Assembly: GCA_958298945.1 (NCBI GenBank)
Contig: OY282609.1
Location: 61,972,220 to 62,036,219, forward strand
DNA: 64,000 nt
Source of the DNA: Atherix ibis
Lineage: Eukaryota > Arthropoda > Insecta > Diptera > Athericidae
Reading direction: 5' to 3'
The notes beneath the pieces are model-generated. The model did no database searches and was not told the origin of the DNA. It was given only the letters and a program-made list of their open reading frames with translations. A program made the position numbers and the translations under genes. Shown in pieces: positions 34,401 through 47,800 of this stretch (positions within the stretch are counted from its first letter, which is position 1; every line of letters starts with the position of its first letter).

Positions 34401-36510
34401 TTGAATTGTGATTAAATAGTGGGTATAAGAAAATATAAATGTATAAAAATTGCAGTACTATCATTTAAAATGTGAAAGTAATAGGCTGCCAAAGACCGTT
34501 TAAGTAATATAGGCGTACCTATTGAAAAGTATCATATTTATTGTGCCACCGCTAAATTCTTTAAGCAGTTCAGAAATTGGTAAAAATTTAGTAATCCATT
34601 TTTATTTATTTATTTAGAGAAATTGTAATATGAATAAATATATACTAATATCAAGATAAATGTTAAAATGAAATAATTTAAGCATTTTTTGAAAAATAGA
34701 ATTTGGCTACGCAAATAAAAAGATAAAGTGCTTTCACATAATTTTTCTCACTTTTTATTCTCTTTGGTAACCATTTTTTATTTTATTTTACGATTATATA
34801 TCCTTAACTTATTTTCAATTTACCTAAAAAAAACTATAGTTTGGAATTTATTTGCTTCGCCTTTCCTTTGACAGTTTCTAAATTAAACAACAATATTTAT
34901 TGCCAGCCAAACCAAAGGTTAACCCATTTTTTAACCTTACATATTTTGTTGCAAAGAAAAATGGAGACATATTCTCGAATACATAAACATACATTTTCGT
35001 ATAAATATATTTTCATTCGATATCAAATAAAATTTATTTGAATTTGTCAACCTACAAATTCACTCTATTATGCACTACCTTCTAGTTGATTTCTAAAACA
35101 AATTATTTTCTTTCAATAACAAAGATACTGTATCATTTTTGTCAATAGTACATTTAATTATAGACTTTCCATTTCCAAACACTAATAAAAATAAATTTAA
35201 TAGTATAAGGATATTAAGTTCTTTACTAATATATCATATATAACGTACATTTCAATTTAAGAATACGTGTAGTATTAATTAGAAAATTTTTGAAAGCAAC
35301 AGAAAAAATAGAAAAATAAATCCATTAGTTTGGACAACTTGTAGATAATTTCTTCTCTAAATATCTAATTCGAGCTACTATATTACAAATAGTTTTCGTA
35401 GAAAAGAAGAAATTAAATCAAACGTACATACTTTTATAAAAATAATATTAACTCATTTATTCATTTTATTATTTGCTAATGAAACTCTTTATGGTTCATA
35501 TATTTTTCTGACTTTTATGTAAGAATTGTTGCTCTTTCCATATCCAAACTTCAACTTTAATGTCAACTGGAATCCAAAAATAAACCCTGAATACTAAACT
35601 CGAACCCAAATAATGTACTTATATTCAGAGATTTATCATTTTTGCCTAATTAACTTTATGTGGATAATTTGTTAAATTGGCAGGAAAATAGTGCACAGTA
35701 TTTATACTCACTAACATTAGTCCCCTTTCCTGTACTCAAATGCTTTCAATACATTTGATCGCGACATCATCTCTTTGTTCGGATAACCTTACTCACTCAC
35801 TCCACTAACCAAGAAAATAAAATAATGGAGAAAAAACAAATTCCTTATATTCCTACTGTACAACGAATATGTCCTTTACGCCATAAAAATTCTCAAACAT
35901 ACAAATGGATACCCATCCATATATATAAGAATTGGATGATTCAAGGATATTTACAGAGAATAAATCAAATGTTATAGCCTTGGACTTTAAGGATTGGCAA
36001 GGAAAATCGGACAAAGAGCATAGAAACAAGAAATAAAATGTATGAAAAATATTCTGACAACTTCTGCACGAAGGACAATCATCTATGCCTCGAAGGACAC
36101 TTATTAGTTTCTGAAGAAATAATTTTTATCGTTTGCAATTTAACGCCCTTCAAAAGAGATTATAATATATAAAAGGATCAACTGAAGGTTATACAAAGTA
36201 TAACAATATAAAGAATTTAAATTAAATTAATTATTCTTTGATACAATCAATTTATTTTATAAATTTACAAAATCTTATTCGAAATAGTAGTAATATCTAA
36301 GGTAATGAAGCTATACCAAGAAATTTAAATCACTGAATTTTCAGCAACGAAAATACTACGAATGAAGTTTTGCTATATTTTAATTCAGTTTTGTTTTTAA
36401 ATAGAGAAAAAATTATTATAACATTTAATAATAATATCAAAGTTAACTCTTAATATAAAAAATCGATAAAAAAATCATAACATTTAAAAATTGTGTAGTT
36501 CCCTTCTATC
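34401..36510. other. AT-rich region, no gene recognised
   Basis: This is AT-rich DNA with a 66-codon frame at 34841-35041 that has no motif. A short stretch near 35760-35830 is richer in C. Nothing else is identifiable. Confidence 0.55.
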
Positions 36511-36557
36511 GGGTATTTTTGTTGCTCTTTGGTTTTTCATGTTTTTATTTTTGAAAG

Positions 36558-37377
36558 ATGACTCATAACACGTGGCGTGCGTTAAAGTCAAAACTGGTCA
36601 GTTATCATTGCCATTTTATCATGGAAAGACCTACACTCGAACATATTGAATTTTATTATCAAAATTCGTGCTCTGTGAAAAATGTGTTTCGCGTACTTCG
36701 ACCATTTTATTGTCGTTATAATCGACCTACTACTCAACAAGCAATTCAAGCCATAAAAATTGTACGTTTTTAAACGACCTACTACTGAGCAAGCAAATCA
36801 AGCCATAGTGACAGCCTACTACTGAGCAAGCAATTCAAGCCATTCACAGAAATTTTACGCTATTGGACATCATAACGCACTTATGATAGCAATTGAAATT
36901 GTGTTACTCGATTATGTGAAATATTTTACGTAAGGATCTTGGTCTGAAAGCATATAAAATATAGCTAGTGCAAGAACTGAAGCCAAACGACCTGCCAAAG
37001 CGTCGAATTTTCGGTGAGTGGGCCTTAAAACAACTTGAAGAAAATCCGCTATCGCTCGATGGTTTCGAACTTTTTTTGCCCAAAATGCAAGAACTGCATC
37101 TGGCGTAAATGTGGTTTCAACAAGACGGCTCTCATATTGAAAGATGAGTTCGGTGAGCAATTTATCTCACGTTTTGAAGCGGTGAGTTGGCCGCCTAGAT
37201 CGTGCGATTTGACACCTCTAGACTATTTTTTTATGAGGTTACGCTGTTCAAACCAGCGTTACTTGCATCCCTTAAAGACAACATTACATACCAACCGAGA
37301 TGCTCGAAAAAGTGGTTAAAAATTGGACCTCTGGCATGGATCACTTAAAACGTAGTCGTGGCTTACATTTATTCTAA
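36558..37377 (+). pseudogene. Tc1/mariner-type DDE transposase, core deleted
   Basis: The frame starts MTHNTWRALKSK and soon reads IEFYYQNSCSVKNVFRVLRP and YNRPTTQQAIQ, the N-terminal helix-turn-helix of this family. At 36950-37050 comes LGLKAYKI, QELKPNDLPKRRIFGEWALK and QLEENPL. It then jumps to FLPKMQELHL and MWFQQDG (second catalytic Asp), so roughly 80 codons containing the first catalytic residue are missing. After frameshifts there follow KDEFGEQFISRFEAVSWPPR and SCDLTPLDYFF (third catalytic Asp) and the C-terminus MLEKVVKNWTSGMDHLKRSR, with a stop at 37375-37377. The large expected gap between the second and third Asp is reminiscent of the DD41D (rosa-like) group, but indels here prevent a clean count. 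Confidence 0.75.
36723..36843 (+). repeat. 33-bp unit present three times inside the transposase remnant
   Basis: The unit, CGACCTACTACTGAGCAAGC followed by AATTCAAGCCAT, occurs at about 36723-36755, 36774-36806 and 36811-36843, separated by short spacers. It encodes the PTTQQAIQAI part of the DNA-binding domain in the first copy, so the later two are local duplicates. Confidence 0.85.
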
Positions 37378-37479
37378 AACGTAAATGGCAAGCATTGATT
37401 TATAGAATCAAATAAAAATTTTATACACTTTAACATTTTTTCTAAAAACAATCACCCGTAACAAATATCTGTTTAATGA

Positions 37480-37529
37480 GAAGCAGGTAAAAAAATAATA
37501 ATTTGAAGCAGGTAAAAAAATAATAATAT
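37480..37529 (+). repeat. 25-bp tandem duplication
   Basis: GAAGCAGGTAAAAAAATAAT plus five bases is repeated twice in tandem, just outside the 3' end of the DDE transposon remnant. Confidence 0.8.
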
Positions 37530-40199
37530 ATGAAGTATATTAATTATTTAAACTTAAGAACGTTCAGTTAATTATTATTATTCTAACTTAATAAAAAATT
37601 ACTAAAGATACCATTCTTAAATGTGTTAAGCTGAATACAAATTATGTAAACATTTCTAGTTATGCACAAAATTCGAAAAGAAATAATGTTTTTTCAAATT
37701 TCTATGCAGAGTGTCTTAGCCACAGAAATGCATTAAAATTCATTTTCTTGTTGTGGTTGTATAAGTTCCAAAAGCAAAATTAATTCCTAATACCAATTGG
37801 GGTATTTGAGTTAAAATTCTGATATTCATGCTTAGCTTGACCATGAATAACAAGAAAATTGTGGTAAATAAATTAGTTTTTCTTTACTATAGAAATTTTA
37901 TAATAAGAAAAAACTATAGTTAAAGATGATGAGAAAAAAATCTCAAAACAAGTAAAGCTAAAGAAAATCTAAATCGTAATAGTAGAAATAATAGGTAGTG
38001 GTTTAGGGGCGAAACCATTTTAACATTTAGGAATACCCTCGATCAACAGCCAATCTACAAGAAAACATAAATTCAGTAAACGCAAACAACAGTAAAATAA
38101 CCATCGAGAAATTCTAATAGCCACAACTAGAGTAGAATGCAGAAAACAAACGCTTTTACCGACTGCATATTTACAAGCGTTTCTACATAGAAATGCATTT
38201 ATGATCACATTATCAAAAATATATATATTTCCATAGGTATACTGTAGTTAGAAGTTTTGTTACTTAAAAAAAAATACCAGAATTTCGACTAGATATCACA
38301 AGCAACATTAGCTATAAAATCAATTTGTAGTTGAATTGGGCCATAACTTGGCTGAGGTCAACTGGTATTGGCTAGAATTTATAAGAATTGAAAACTATAC
38401 TATAGAATTATCCAATGATTATATATAGAAATTATTATAGTAAAAAAATACAGAACAAGATTAAAAAATTATCTATGATCTACCCTTGGTTATAAACTTC
38501 ACAGTATGTCGCTGTGTATACGAAAATTCTTTCTATTTTATACATAAATATTGTCGTCTAACCTAACCGATACAATAATATATTGAATTAATAATTTTAA
38601 AATAATCATAATTAAAATCTTCATTTTTAAATAGCTAAAAATGATACTTGTGAGTGGCCGGACATGTTTGATTCTATCACAATTTAAAAAGGCATACATG
38701 TATCCAAAAATTTAAAATAAATAATATATATGCTTAAATAAATAATGGACAATGTTGTGGTAAAAATATTATCAAAGCTAAAAGTTATGTTACTTACAGT
38801 TTGTAAAAATTTCAGGTCCAATCGATTTGATTTTTACAATCATGAATTTTTCATAAACGAAATATTTTTTTTTTAGGCGATTGCGAAAATATGTACAAAT
38901 CTTATAGAAATATTTTAGGATTAAACTTTCAACTATTAGTGATTTACACAAAAAAATATTCTACCTATATATAAGTATTAAATGTACTAATACTAAAAGT
39001 AAAAATATGTACGTACTATATTGTATGTCATACAAAAACATAATCGATTGAATCACCAGAATACTATTTCTACCTTAGCTACGAAAAATAAATTTTCAGT
39101 TCTCAAGTTATTGTATAAAATTCTTAAAGCAAATGTGAATATCAAATTAATATATTTCATTTATAAATGCCTTGCTAAAAAATTAATGGAATTTTGTAAA
39201 ATATTTAATGACCACTTAGAAATAACAGAAACGAACTTTTCAAAATGAAAAACTTTTCCAATGATTAAGAAATTATGAACGATATTTTATAAAAACCATT
39301 TTTTATTTTGCTGCTCTTCTTCAATTATTATTTCATAAAAATAAAATTAAACAATCAAAGTAAAATATTATTTTTTGATAAAAGTTAAAATTTTAATATC
39401 AAAAGTAAATGTAATAAATGAAATATTAAAAATAATAAATGAAATATTAAAAAAGGAATATTTTTCTTACTTTTATAGAATAATTAGCGATTTTCGACTC
39501 AAACTCCTATACGTGAAGGCTAATTTATGCCTATGTTTTTTAATTTTATATCTGTAAGCAAGCTTTATTTAAACCATTTGTGTATTTAACCTAAGTTGTA
39601 TATTATTTAAAAGTAAATATTGTATTCATTATATATGTGTACGAAAAATGGTCGATTGATAATACATATTGAGTTAAATATTGTGCTCCCTTATATATAT
39701 ATATATGGTACATAAGTAGTATGGAGGATGCAAGAACTTCAGTTATATATAAGTGTATAATATTTATATAAAGTAATTATATAAGGAAAAAATAAACTTT
39801 TTGTACCATTGAAAAATATATGAAACTATCCTCCTTGGTTGTGCCATCGACCTATTTATTTCGAAGATAACAATTCCTGTAGACTTTTTCCATAACATGA
39901 ACTGCCTGCAAGAATATTATTCTTCGTCAACATCGACACATTATCATATTTAAGATAATAAAGAGAACTAATATTTTTATTACGAATATTAATATTAGAC
40001 GAAGACATTTTTTTATGGATATTAATGGAAGTAAATATATTTTTATAGATAATGAAATATCTTTAAAAAAAAATCAGTATATTAATTGATTATTATATAT
40101 GGGAAAAACCGCAAAAGAAAAGTAAATATACACGTATATATATAATCAATATATAGTACTAAAAGCTCTTCAAAAAATTTACTCCGGAAAAATTGTAAA
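37530..40199. other. AT-rich region, no gene recognised
   Basis: No coding signal is visible. There is a (TA)n run at 39691-39706 and a short direct duplication of AATAAATGAAATATTAAAAA at about 39414-39454. Frames at 39021-39248 and 39375-39557 are lysine- and isoleucine-rich, as expected by chance in such DNA. Confidence 0.55.
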
Positions 40200-41100
40200 G
40201 TTGGACAAAATGACATTATCAATTTCGCCAACGCTTTTATCGATCGTATAGTATTCTATCTTCATACCTTACGTGTCAGGTTGCTCTTAGCACAACTAAG
40301 GCCGGTAAAAGCAGCAGTCAATCGTTGTATCATGGAGAGAGCACTCCTCTTTGGTTGAGACTGATAGGAAAAATTTACCCTTATTAAATAATGGTAAATT
40401 TTTCCTATCTGTATCAAAATTCTATATAAAAACCTTTCTTTTTCTAATTACGCCTCCACAATATATTAAATTCAATTATTTTTTGAAAGAAACTCATCCT
40501 TTCTTCTACTTCTTTAAAAGAAAAAAGAAACTCATCCTTTCTACTACTCATTCTCTCTTCTATTTAAGCTCTTGTGACTTTAAACGGACAATTGTACTCT
40601 TTAACTTAATCACCAAGGCCCACTCCTCGATCCAAGTTGGAAAATATGGATGGGAAGGAGTTGATATTTCAATATCTTTAAGGAGGATATTTAAAAAATC
40701 AAATACCATAGGCCCATGAAATTTTTTTCTACAAATATTGAATGAATTTAATGATTCAACTCTGCTTTTCTCAGATGCTGCCACCGAAGACTATATTACA
40801 TCGTTTGCGGTCATCCAACAAACTATCAGAAATTTTTATAATCTGGATTGCGGAGTTTTTCCATATATAGTAACACAACTACATACTGTGCCATTAAAAT
40901 GGAAGTCGGCATTACAGTTGTTTTCTCAGATAATCGTACTTAACATACTTGCAGTTACTTTACAGCCCTCATAGCTATTCATAGCCCTTGTAGCTCTTTA
41001 ACATACCTGGAAACGAAACGATCTGATAGATGCTACTCGCAACATACCGCATATGCTAAATGAATTGAAATTAAATTTTCAAGGCTAATTTAGACAAATA
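40200..41100 (+). pseudogene. I-type LINE ORF2 fragment with RNase H
   Basis: The clearest part is 40738-40974: ILNEFNDSTLLFSDAATEDY followed by ITSFAVIQQ, the start of an RNase H domain (compare ILDGLGNSVLKFMDGTVVDH at 61130-61090 on the minus strand in the other LINE). After frameshifts NIPGNET near 41005 fits the G-I-x-G-N-E block. Upstream, 40351-40719 is an open frame that would be the linker between reverse transcriptase and RNase H, but it shows no RT motif and the assignment there is weak. No 3' tail is seen, and a mauritiana-type mariner follows at 41341. Confidence 0.62.
40363..40409. repeat. perfect 17-bp inverted repeat with 13-nt loop
   Basis: GATAGGAAAAATTTACC at 40363-40379 is matched without mismatch by its reverse complement at 40393-40409. 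Confidence 0.92.
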
Positions 41101-41340
41101 GACTGGTTTAATGATGATACTATTCTTGCGTCATATTAGCAGTCGATCGCCAAATTGGTCTAGTCTACTCAACTATCATTCCTAAATACTGGACAAGAAA
41201 ATTGCTTACAATTAGGATTGGGCATATCACTCTCACCCTCGATTTCATCTTGAAAAACCTTTTATATCCTGTTTCATACCTATATGGGTAGATATTTCCC
41301 CTCTCGTAATGCTTTCTTCACGATTCATCTCCTAAATCTA

Positions 41341-42536
41341 CCAGGTGTATAAGCTTAAATCCGCTGTTTGGTCGTAGATGCCGTGAGTGAGCGTATTAAG
41401 CTACCATGGGCATGCCATACTTTTTTTTTATGAGTTTGACATCTGTCAATATTAATCAGTGCAAATTGTCAGCAATTTCGTTTAACAACATATATTTTTC
41501 CTTAGGTAATCATGTCTTGTTTTGTGTCAGAAAAAGAGCATATGCGGGAAGCTCTGATTTTCTGCTTCAAGTTGAAGAAATCGGCTACCGAATCGCATCG
41601 AATGTGTATAGAGGCCTATGGTGACAGTGCTTTATCGGAAACAACGTGCCAAGATTGGTTTCGTCGGTTCAAAGACGGCAATTTTGACTTGTGGGACAAG
41701 AAGCGTGAAAATCGGCCTAGGAAGGATGAGGACCATCAATTGCAGGCTCTTTTGGACGAAGACCATATCCAATCACAAAAAATGCTCGCGGAGTAATTCG
41801 GTGTTACTCAACCAGCCATTTCCATGCGTCTGCGTACCATGGGGAAGATTGAAAAGATCGGGAAAGGGGTCCCGCATGAATTGAACGATAGGAGCGACAC
41901 CAAAACACATGCGAAATCTTGCTCTCCAGACAAAAAAGAAAGTCGTTCCTGCATCGAAAAAAAGAAAGTCGTTCCTAAACCCAAGAAATCGTGGGTTGAT
42001 CCCGGCCAACCATCAACATCTTCCCTAAGACCAAATCGCTTCGGACGGAAGACGATGCAGTGCGTTTGGTGGGATCAGCACTGTATGAGATGTTGAAACC
42101 TAGTGAAACTGTCAATGCCCACCGCTATCACCAACAACTGATCAAATTGCACCGTGCTCTGCGTGAAAAAAGGACGGATTATTAACAAAGACATGACAAG
42201 CTGATTTTTCTCCACGACAACGCAGCATCGCACACGTCAAAAATAGTTTATTAACCAGACCTGACCCCTTCCGACTAACACCTGTTTTCGTCGATGAGCC
42301 ACGCGCTCGCTGAGCAGCACTTCGGTTCTTACGAAGACGTCCGAAAATGGCTTGATCAGTGGTTTGCCTAGAAAGAGAAGGAATTTTTTGGGCGTGTTAT
42401 CCCCAAATTGCCCGAGAGATGGAATAAATGTATAGCTAGCGAGGGCAAGTACTTTGAATAAATTTTTTTTGCTTTCTTTGAAAAAACATGTGTTTTTTTG
42501 ACAAAAAAACAGCAGATTTAAGCTTATACACTTGGT
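41341..42536 (+). mobile_element. mauritiana-type mariner, copy B
   Basis: The ends CCAGGTGTATAAGCTTAAAT at 41341 and, inverted, CCAAGTGTATAAGCTTAAAT at 42536 are flanked by TA (41339-41340 and 42537-42538). The length is 1196 bp. It has the same leader and tail as copies A (24689) and C (51601), but lies in the opposite orientation. Confidence 0.94.
41512..42461 (+). pseudogene. Mos1-like mariner transposase, copy B, first catalytic block lost
   Basis: From the ATG at 41512 it reads MSCFVSEKEHMREALIFCFK and DWFRRFKDGNFDLWDKKREN. A stop at 41794-41796 replaces the Glu of the expected AEEFGV. The frame continues with MRLRTMGKIEKIGKG and VPHELNDRSDT. At about 41935-41985 a short tandem duplication (AAAGAAAGTCGTTCCT twice) replaces the segment that should hold FLHRIVTGDEKWIYFEN, so the first catalytic Asp is gone. 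A deletion after CVWWDQH shifts the frame. Then come LIFLHDNAASHTS (second Asp), a further deletion, and PDLTPSD (third Asp), ending WNKCIASEGKYFE at 42461. Confidence 0.92.
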
Positions 42537-44768
42537 ATTCAGAATTAGTAATTTTGTTCATGAAATCTAACTTAAATTTCTAATTTCATATCACTAATCC
42601 TGCGCACATTCTCAAATAGGAATCTGACTACTACCATATACTTTTAGTTACAAAATGTCCTCAATGTTGCTGTACTATATAATACGACCACTGACAGATG
42701 TCATACAATTTTGTTAAAAATACCTATGCCTAGATTAGTAATAAAAAATTATATAATTATTTTGTAGTAATTTTAATATTTTAAAAAAATATCGAAAGAA
42801 TTTAGCTCTTACAAATAACGTTTAATGGAGCCAAACTATGGTTAATATACAATCAAGTATGTATGTGTATACACATTGCAAATGTAATTTCTTATAAAAG
42901 TATAGAACATATAATCAGTTTTAAAATTGAATTATTATAATTATTTTATTATCTATAGTAAAGTAATAATATTTTTGTTAGGATAATTCTAAATATTATC
43001 AATTTATTTTAATTTTATAAAAATTAAAATAAATTTTGGGATTATATTGAATTTTTATAAAATTTAATTATAACTACTTGTATATATTATATGAAATCTA
43101 TTTTTAAATAAATCATATAGAAAAAAACAACTTTTATCTACGCATAATATTTTTATGAGAATTTTGTTAGAATCTACTTCAAAGTAGATAGTAAATTCTG
43201 TGGAATGTATTTATTGTATCTACTCGCATGATTAAACTTTTTTTTGTTAGTAACTTTAAAAGAGTAGCAATTATTATTTTGATGGTATAAAAATAATTTG
43301 AAGATCAAATAGGATTTTAAGTCTATAATTTAGGCATTATTTGAGTTATGAAAATATGTATATTACTGCAAATTTTAGCGTATAACGAATGCTTTCTCAA
43401 TATTGAGATATTTTCAAAATATGCTTCATGATTTTTATTATGTTAAAAGCATAATTTGCTGTTTATTGTATATTAATATGAAGACTCATATTTTTTTCTG
43501 ACTACTTTCAAATCAGTTACTGATAGACAGGTTGTCGTTTTTAATATAATATAACGAAGCTAATATTTATTTATGATGCTGAAACCTTCTACAATAAAAA
43601 TCTGTCAGACGTTAAATTGAAACCGACGTAGGACATCGCTTCTATCTTTTTTTGCAGGCTCACTACGTGTACTATAACGGGTATACACTGCTATTTGTAA
43701 AGTTCACATAGCCAATAAAGTAGATTTATTTGAAAAGATATATATGTATAAGAGCATATTTTTCATGATATGATATACTAAATAGTAGTATCTCGATAGT
43801 ATGAATACAGGTAGTATTCTGTTAAATTATAGTAAATATTGAATAAAATGTAATTAAAGTAATAATCGTAAAAATTTTAGTTAGTTGGTAGAAAAAGTTA
43901 CTATGTTAGATTAATATGAAGGGCCATTAGAAACTACTATAAAGATTTGTAGAAACAGAATTGCTTAGAGCACAAATACAAAATATGCTTTCTTTCAAAT
44001 TAAATCCCTTCCTACCATAAATATAATAATTTTTTGGTTTGAGAATCAAAAACTTTTAATAAAATTCATATTAAAAGTATTTTAACACTTTATATAAATA
44101 AATTCCTGTGAAATTTACATCTATTAAATCGACTGATTTCAGTTATAATTTAAATGAGTTCAATTAATTTCAACCAATTGAATATACTCTTAATACTTTT
44201 TAATTGACTTCTATTATTACACTATTGCCTATCAAGTATCTGCAAAATTTCTGACCAAACTTATTAAATTTTAGAACAATTTAATAAAAATTTTACTGTC
44301 CCTAATATTATTTTCGCTTTTTTTTAATTCTCAAATTGAAATCTTATCTTTCTCTAATTTCTTATATTACAAAATACTACATCATCCATCAATTTTCATT
44401 ACTTTTATTGAAATCTATTTGTAGAAACTTGATATAATGTTTTTCCTAACAATATTGAAAAAAAAATTAATCTTAAAAAATTTATATAATATTATTGTTT
44501 AAATAATAATTTCTAAGAATTCAAATATTATTTTATTATTGGTGACATGCTAGAAGCATAAATAAATACTTAATTAACAAAAAAGGAGACTTAAAATAAT
44601 AAATTCATCAAGAAGAACAGCTATCACAAGCACTACTATGGTTCATTCTAAAGTGATCAGTCGATATATAGAAAAGGGTACAAAACCCGTATCTGATATA
44701 TATGTTATATTAAAAGATTTACTGTCACTGTTGTATCTACAAATGTACATAAAATGGAAATTTATAGA

Positions 44769-44871
44769 TAGCTAAGACACAATGCAATTTTCAGATAATG
44801 TGATCTCATTTTAGAGTGTATTCATATTAAAGGTGATCACATTATATAAAAATTTGATTGTGTCTTAGCTA
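44769..44871. repeat. imperfect inverted repeat, arms about 38-40 bp
   Basis: TAGCTAAGACACAAT at 44769 and ATAATGTGATC near 44795-44805 are matched by the inverted copy at 44832-44871. A poorly matched stretch of about 12 bases lies between the two perfect blocks, and the loop is about 25 nt. It may be a small miniature element or a repair-generated foldback. Confidence 0.8.
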
Positions 44872-47800
44872 AAGCCATATTGTTACTAATACACTTTAAA
44901 ATTAACTTTACTACAAAACTATTTTTGAACTGTTTTTTTTTTAAATAGAATATACATAAATTTTCGTATACTAAGAGTCACATACACAAAATTATCGAAA
45001 AATAGGATGTCAGTAAAAGATTATAAATTATATTTGCGAAAAGACTATAGCTGAATAATTATGATTTTATTATAAAATATTCTATAAAATGAGATTTTAT
45101 TATAAATAATAGCATTTATTTCATAATTAGATAAGATATAAAAAGTAAACAGATTTCATTTGTAACTTAATATTTAAAAATCATTATTTTCTATACGATT
45201 GGAAAGGGAATTTTACTCTTTCTTTGAAGAAAATTTAAATAGGAATTTGAATAAATAAATGATATTTATACGAATACGTGTATATACAATTTAATGAGAA
45301 TTACAAATAATGTAGTTAAAAATTATTCCATTTCATGCACTTCTATTTAATTGATAAAATTACGTATTAACTAAGTAAATAAATTTGTAAATGACTGCCC
45401 TAGCAAAATAAGAAAGCATAACACAAATAATTTGAAAAATTTTAGAAAATATAAAGAAAAGAAAAAATGTTCAACCATCAATAAATATATCTAGGGAAAT
45501 ATTCCTTTACATATTCGTAAATTACTTTATGTGTATTTAGATAAATATTGAATGAGTTTTTGAACGCATTTAATTTCAATAATATACTCGTATATAAGAG
45601 TTACTGTTTACTCTTGAAAGCAAAATCAATAAGAGATACCGAGAAAAAGTATATTCTAAAAAATACTTTAACGCTCAAATTTATTGGCCTTTATAAATTA
45701 GAATAAATCATGTAAAGGAAAACTAACGCAAGCATGTAAAATAATATTGGAAGAAGAGATATCATGAAGTATCTAAGGCAATACTTATACGTTAAAGTAA
45801 ACACAAACCTATGCACACACTCGTATTTATAAACTTAGTGAAAAGTTTTCACAAAATTTTTGGCTCTGCCAACTTTTTACCTTATCATTCCAACCTTTTT
45901 ACAACAGCTTTTCTTAGTCTATTGGCTTAAAACTTTTGCAGATGATGCCGAATTGGTAACCTGATAATATGATACTATTAACAGATTTTATTGCTACAGA
46001 AAGTATACCATATGTATAATTGCATATTAATACACGTGTATACAAGATTCAAAAATTCTCATACTAATATCAATATTACGACTAAAATAGGCATTTTTAT
46101 TATTCTCTAATGGTACTAACCAGTACCAAGAATGTATGTGGATTGATGAATTTGGTGAGTAATTAGACTACATTTTGAAAATTTAAGTTTAAGATAATTC
46201 AAAGTCTTGCAAATGTCTATCAGTCTTGCATGCTTGAGATAAGATGAAATTTATGCATGGCTGAACTCTATCTAATGTTAGTTGATCCATGCACGCATAG
46301 CTGAAAACTAACAGTAAACTGATCTAAAGGATAGTAGGCAACAGCCCACCCAATAACCTGCCACTGTGTAGTTTGCCTGTCATTAAATTTTAAGGGGGTT
46401 GCAGTTGGATGTGCATATGTACACATATTAACTAAGCAAATAGACAACATCTTTTCCCGTGCCCATTTTAACTGCAAGACAAGACCTTTTCACCAACAGT
46501 TCCAGACATCGAACTTATTCCAACTAACCTAAAATTTTGGATAGACAAACATCAGATAAATCGCGTCGACCGGGAATGTACTTTTGAAATTTATGCATGT
46601 ATGCGTGCCGTAGCTCTAACGAAGGCATACGTAAATATTTTTGAATAAAACAATTATTCATGTTTACCTCAATTCAATTCAACTCACAAATTCACAGATG
46701 CATTTATGTCTTATATTCGTATTTACATGGATATTTATGCATATATATATATATACATACACGTACTTATGATAAGCAATCTTAAATTCCATCAAAATTC
46801 TTCCTTATCTATCCATATTGAGATCTTGCTCTTTTACACTATCCTATTCCATAGAATGTGTAGCTTCCTCTTACTATTGCAATGGCGAAATATATAAGAT
46901 GGAATACTAGCAATGTACCTGTAATAATATAAGATCGCAAATGAATATTCGTAGAATGACATACCAGAGATAAAGAGGACATTATATCCCAGAATGAATG
47001 TTAGATAATAACTTTAACCGGCTTATTCAAACTAAAAGCTAGCTGATAGAATACTCGAATATGGCGCAACCATTGCTGATTGCTCATCTAGCAGCCAAAC
47101 ATAAAAGGTGATGGCCAAAGACTTTGGAAGAGAACGAAAATTGATGGTAAGAACAACTAACAGTGATGATGACTACGATGAAAACTGTCATTATATAGTC
47201 TTGGCTTGTGATTCACAGATGAATTTGAACTATATTTCACCACGAAATAAACACATCCTTATTGCGTCTAAATTTAGCGTAAATTTAAACTTTTTGCCTG
47301 ACACACAGAATGCAGATAGAATTAGCACATTATCATATGCCAGTCAGCATACAATTTCTCTACTATATAATATGTCTTAGTTCTGATAAAATTACAAACC
47401 GCACTAAGTGAATAAAACTATTTTAAATATTTGCATATTAATATAACTTTAATAAATTATGATATGTTATTATAAATTTTGATATATTGTTTGAAATTTT
47501 CAGTGAAGCAACGAAAAAAGCAAAATCTTCACTCTTTCCAAAAATGCTACTAGATAAAGTTTCTATTGTTGTCTAATAAATACTCATATAAACTTTGTAC
47601 TTTAGAAAAAAATAAACATATTAAATTAGAAATTTAAAAAAGAAAAAAAAACATTTTCCGAAAAAATAACCGAAATGATTAGAAAGAAACATTACCTTTT
47701 TTACTTGTTATAATTTTTATTATAAATCGAATAAAACCTGTTCTTTTTCTCTTCTATTTTATTCAACGAAGACTTATAGAATAAAGATATACATAATATA

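Noticed and set aside
36723..36843. Three spaced repeats as a CRISPR array
   Set aside because: Only three copies with unequal spacers of 5-18 nt, inside a eukaryotic transposase remnant; no cas genes.
37035..37319. 94-codon frame as an independent gene
   Set aside because: It contains the WPPRSCDLTPLDYF block and is one piece of the frameshifted DDE transposase.
39691..39706. (TA)n runs here and at 46741 and 57495 as replication origins or TIRs
   Set aside because: Simple TA runs are expected at this base composition and have no associated structure.
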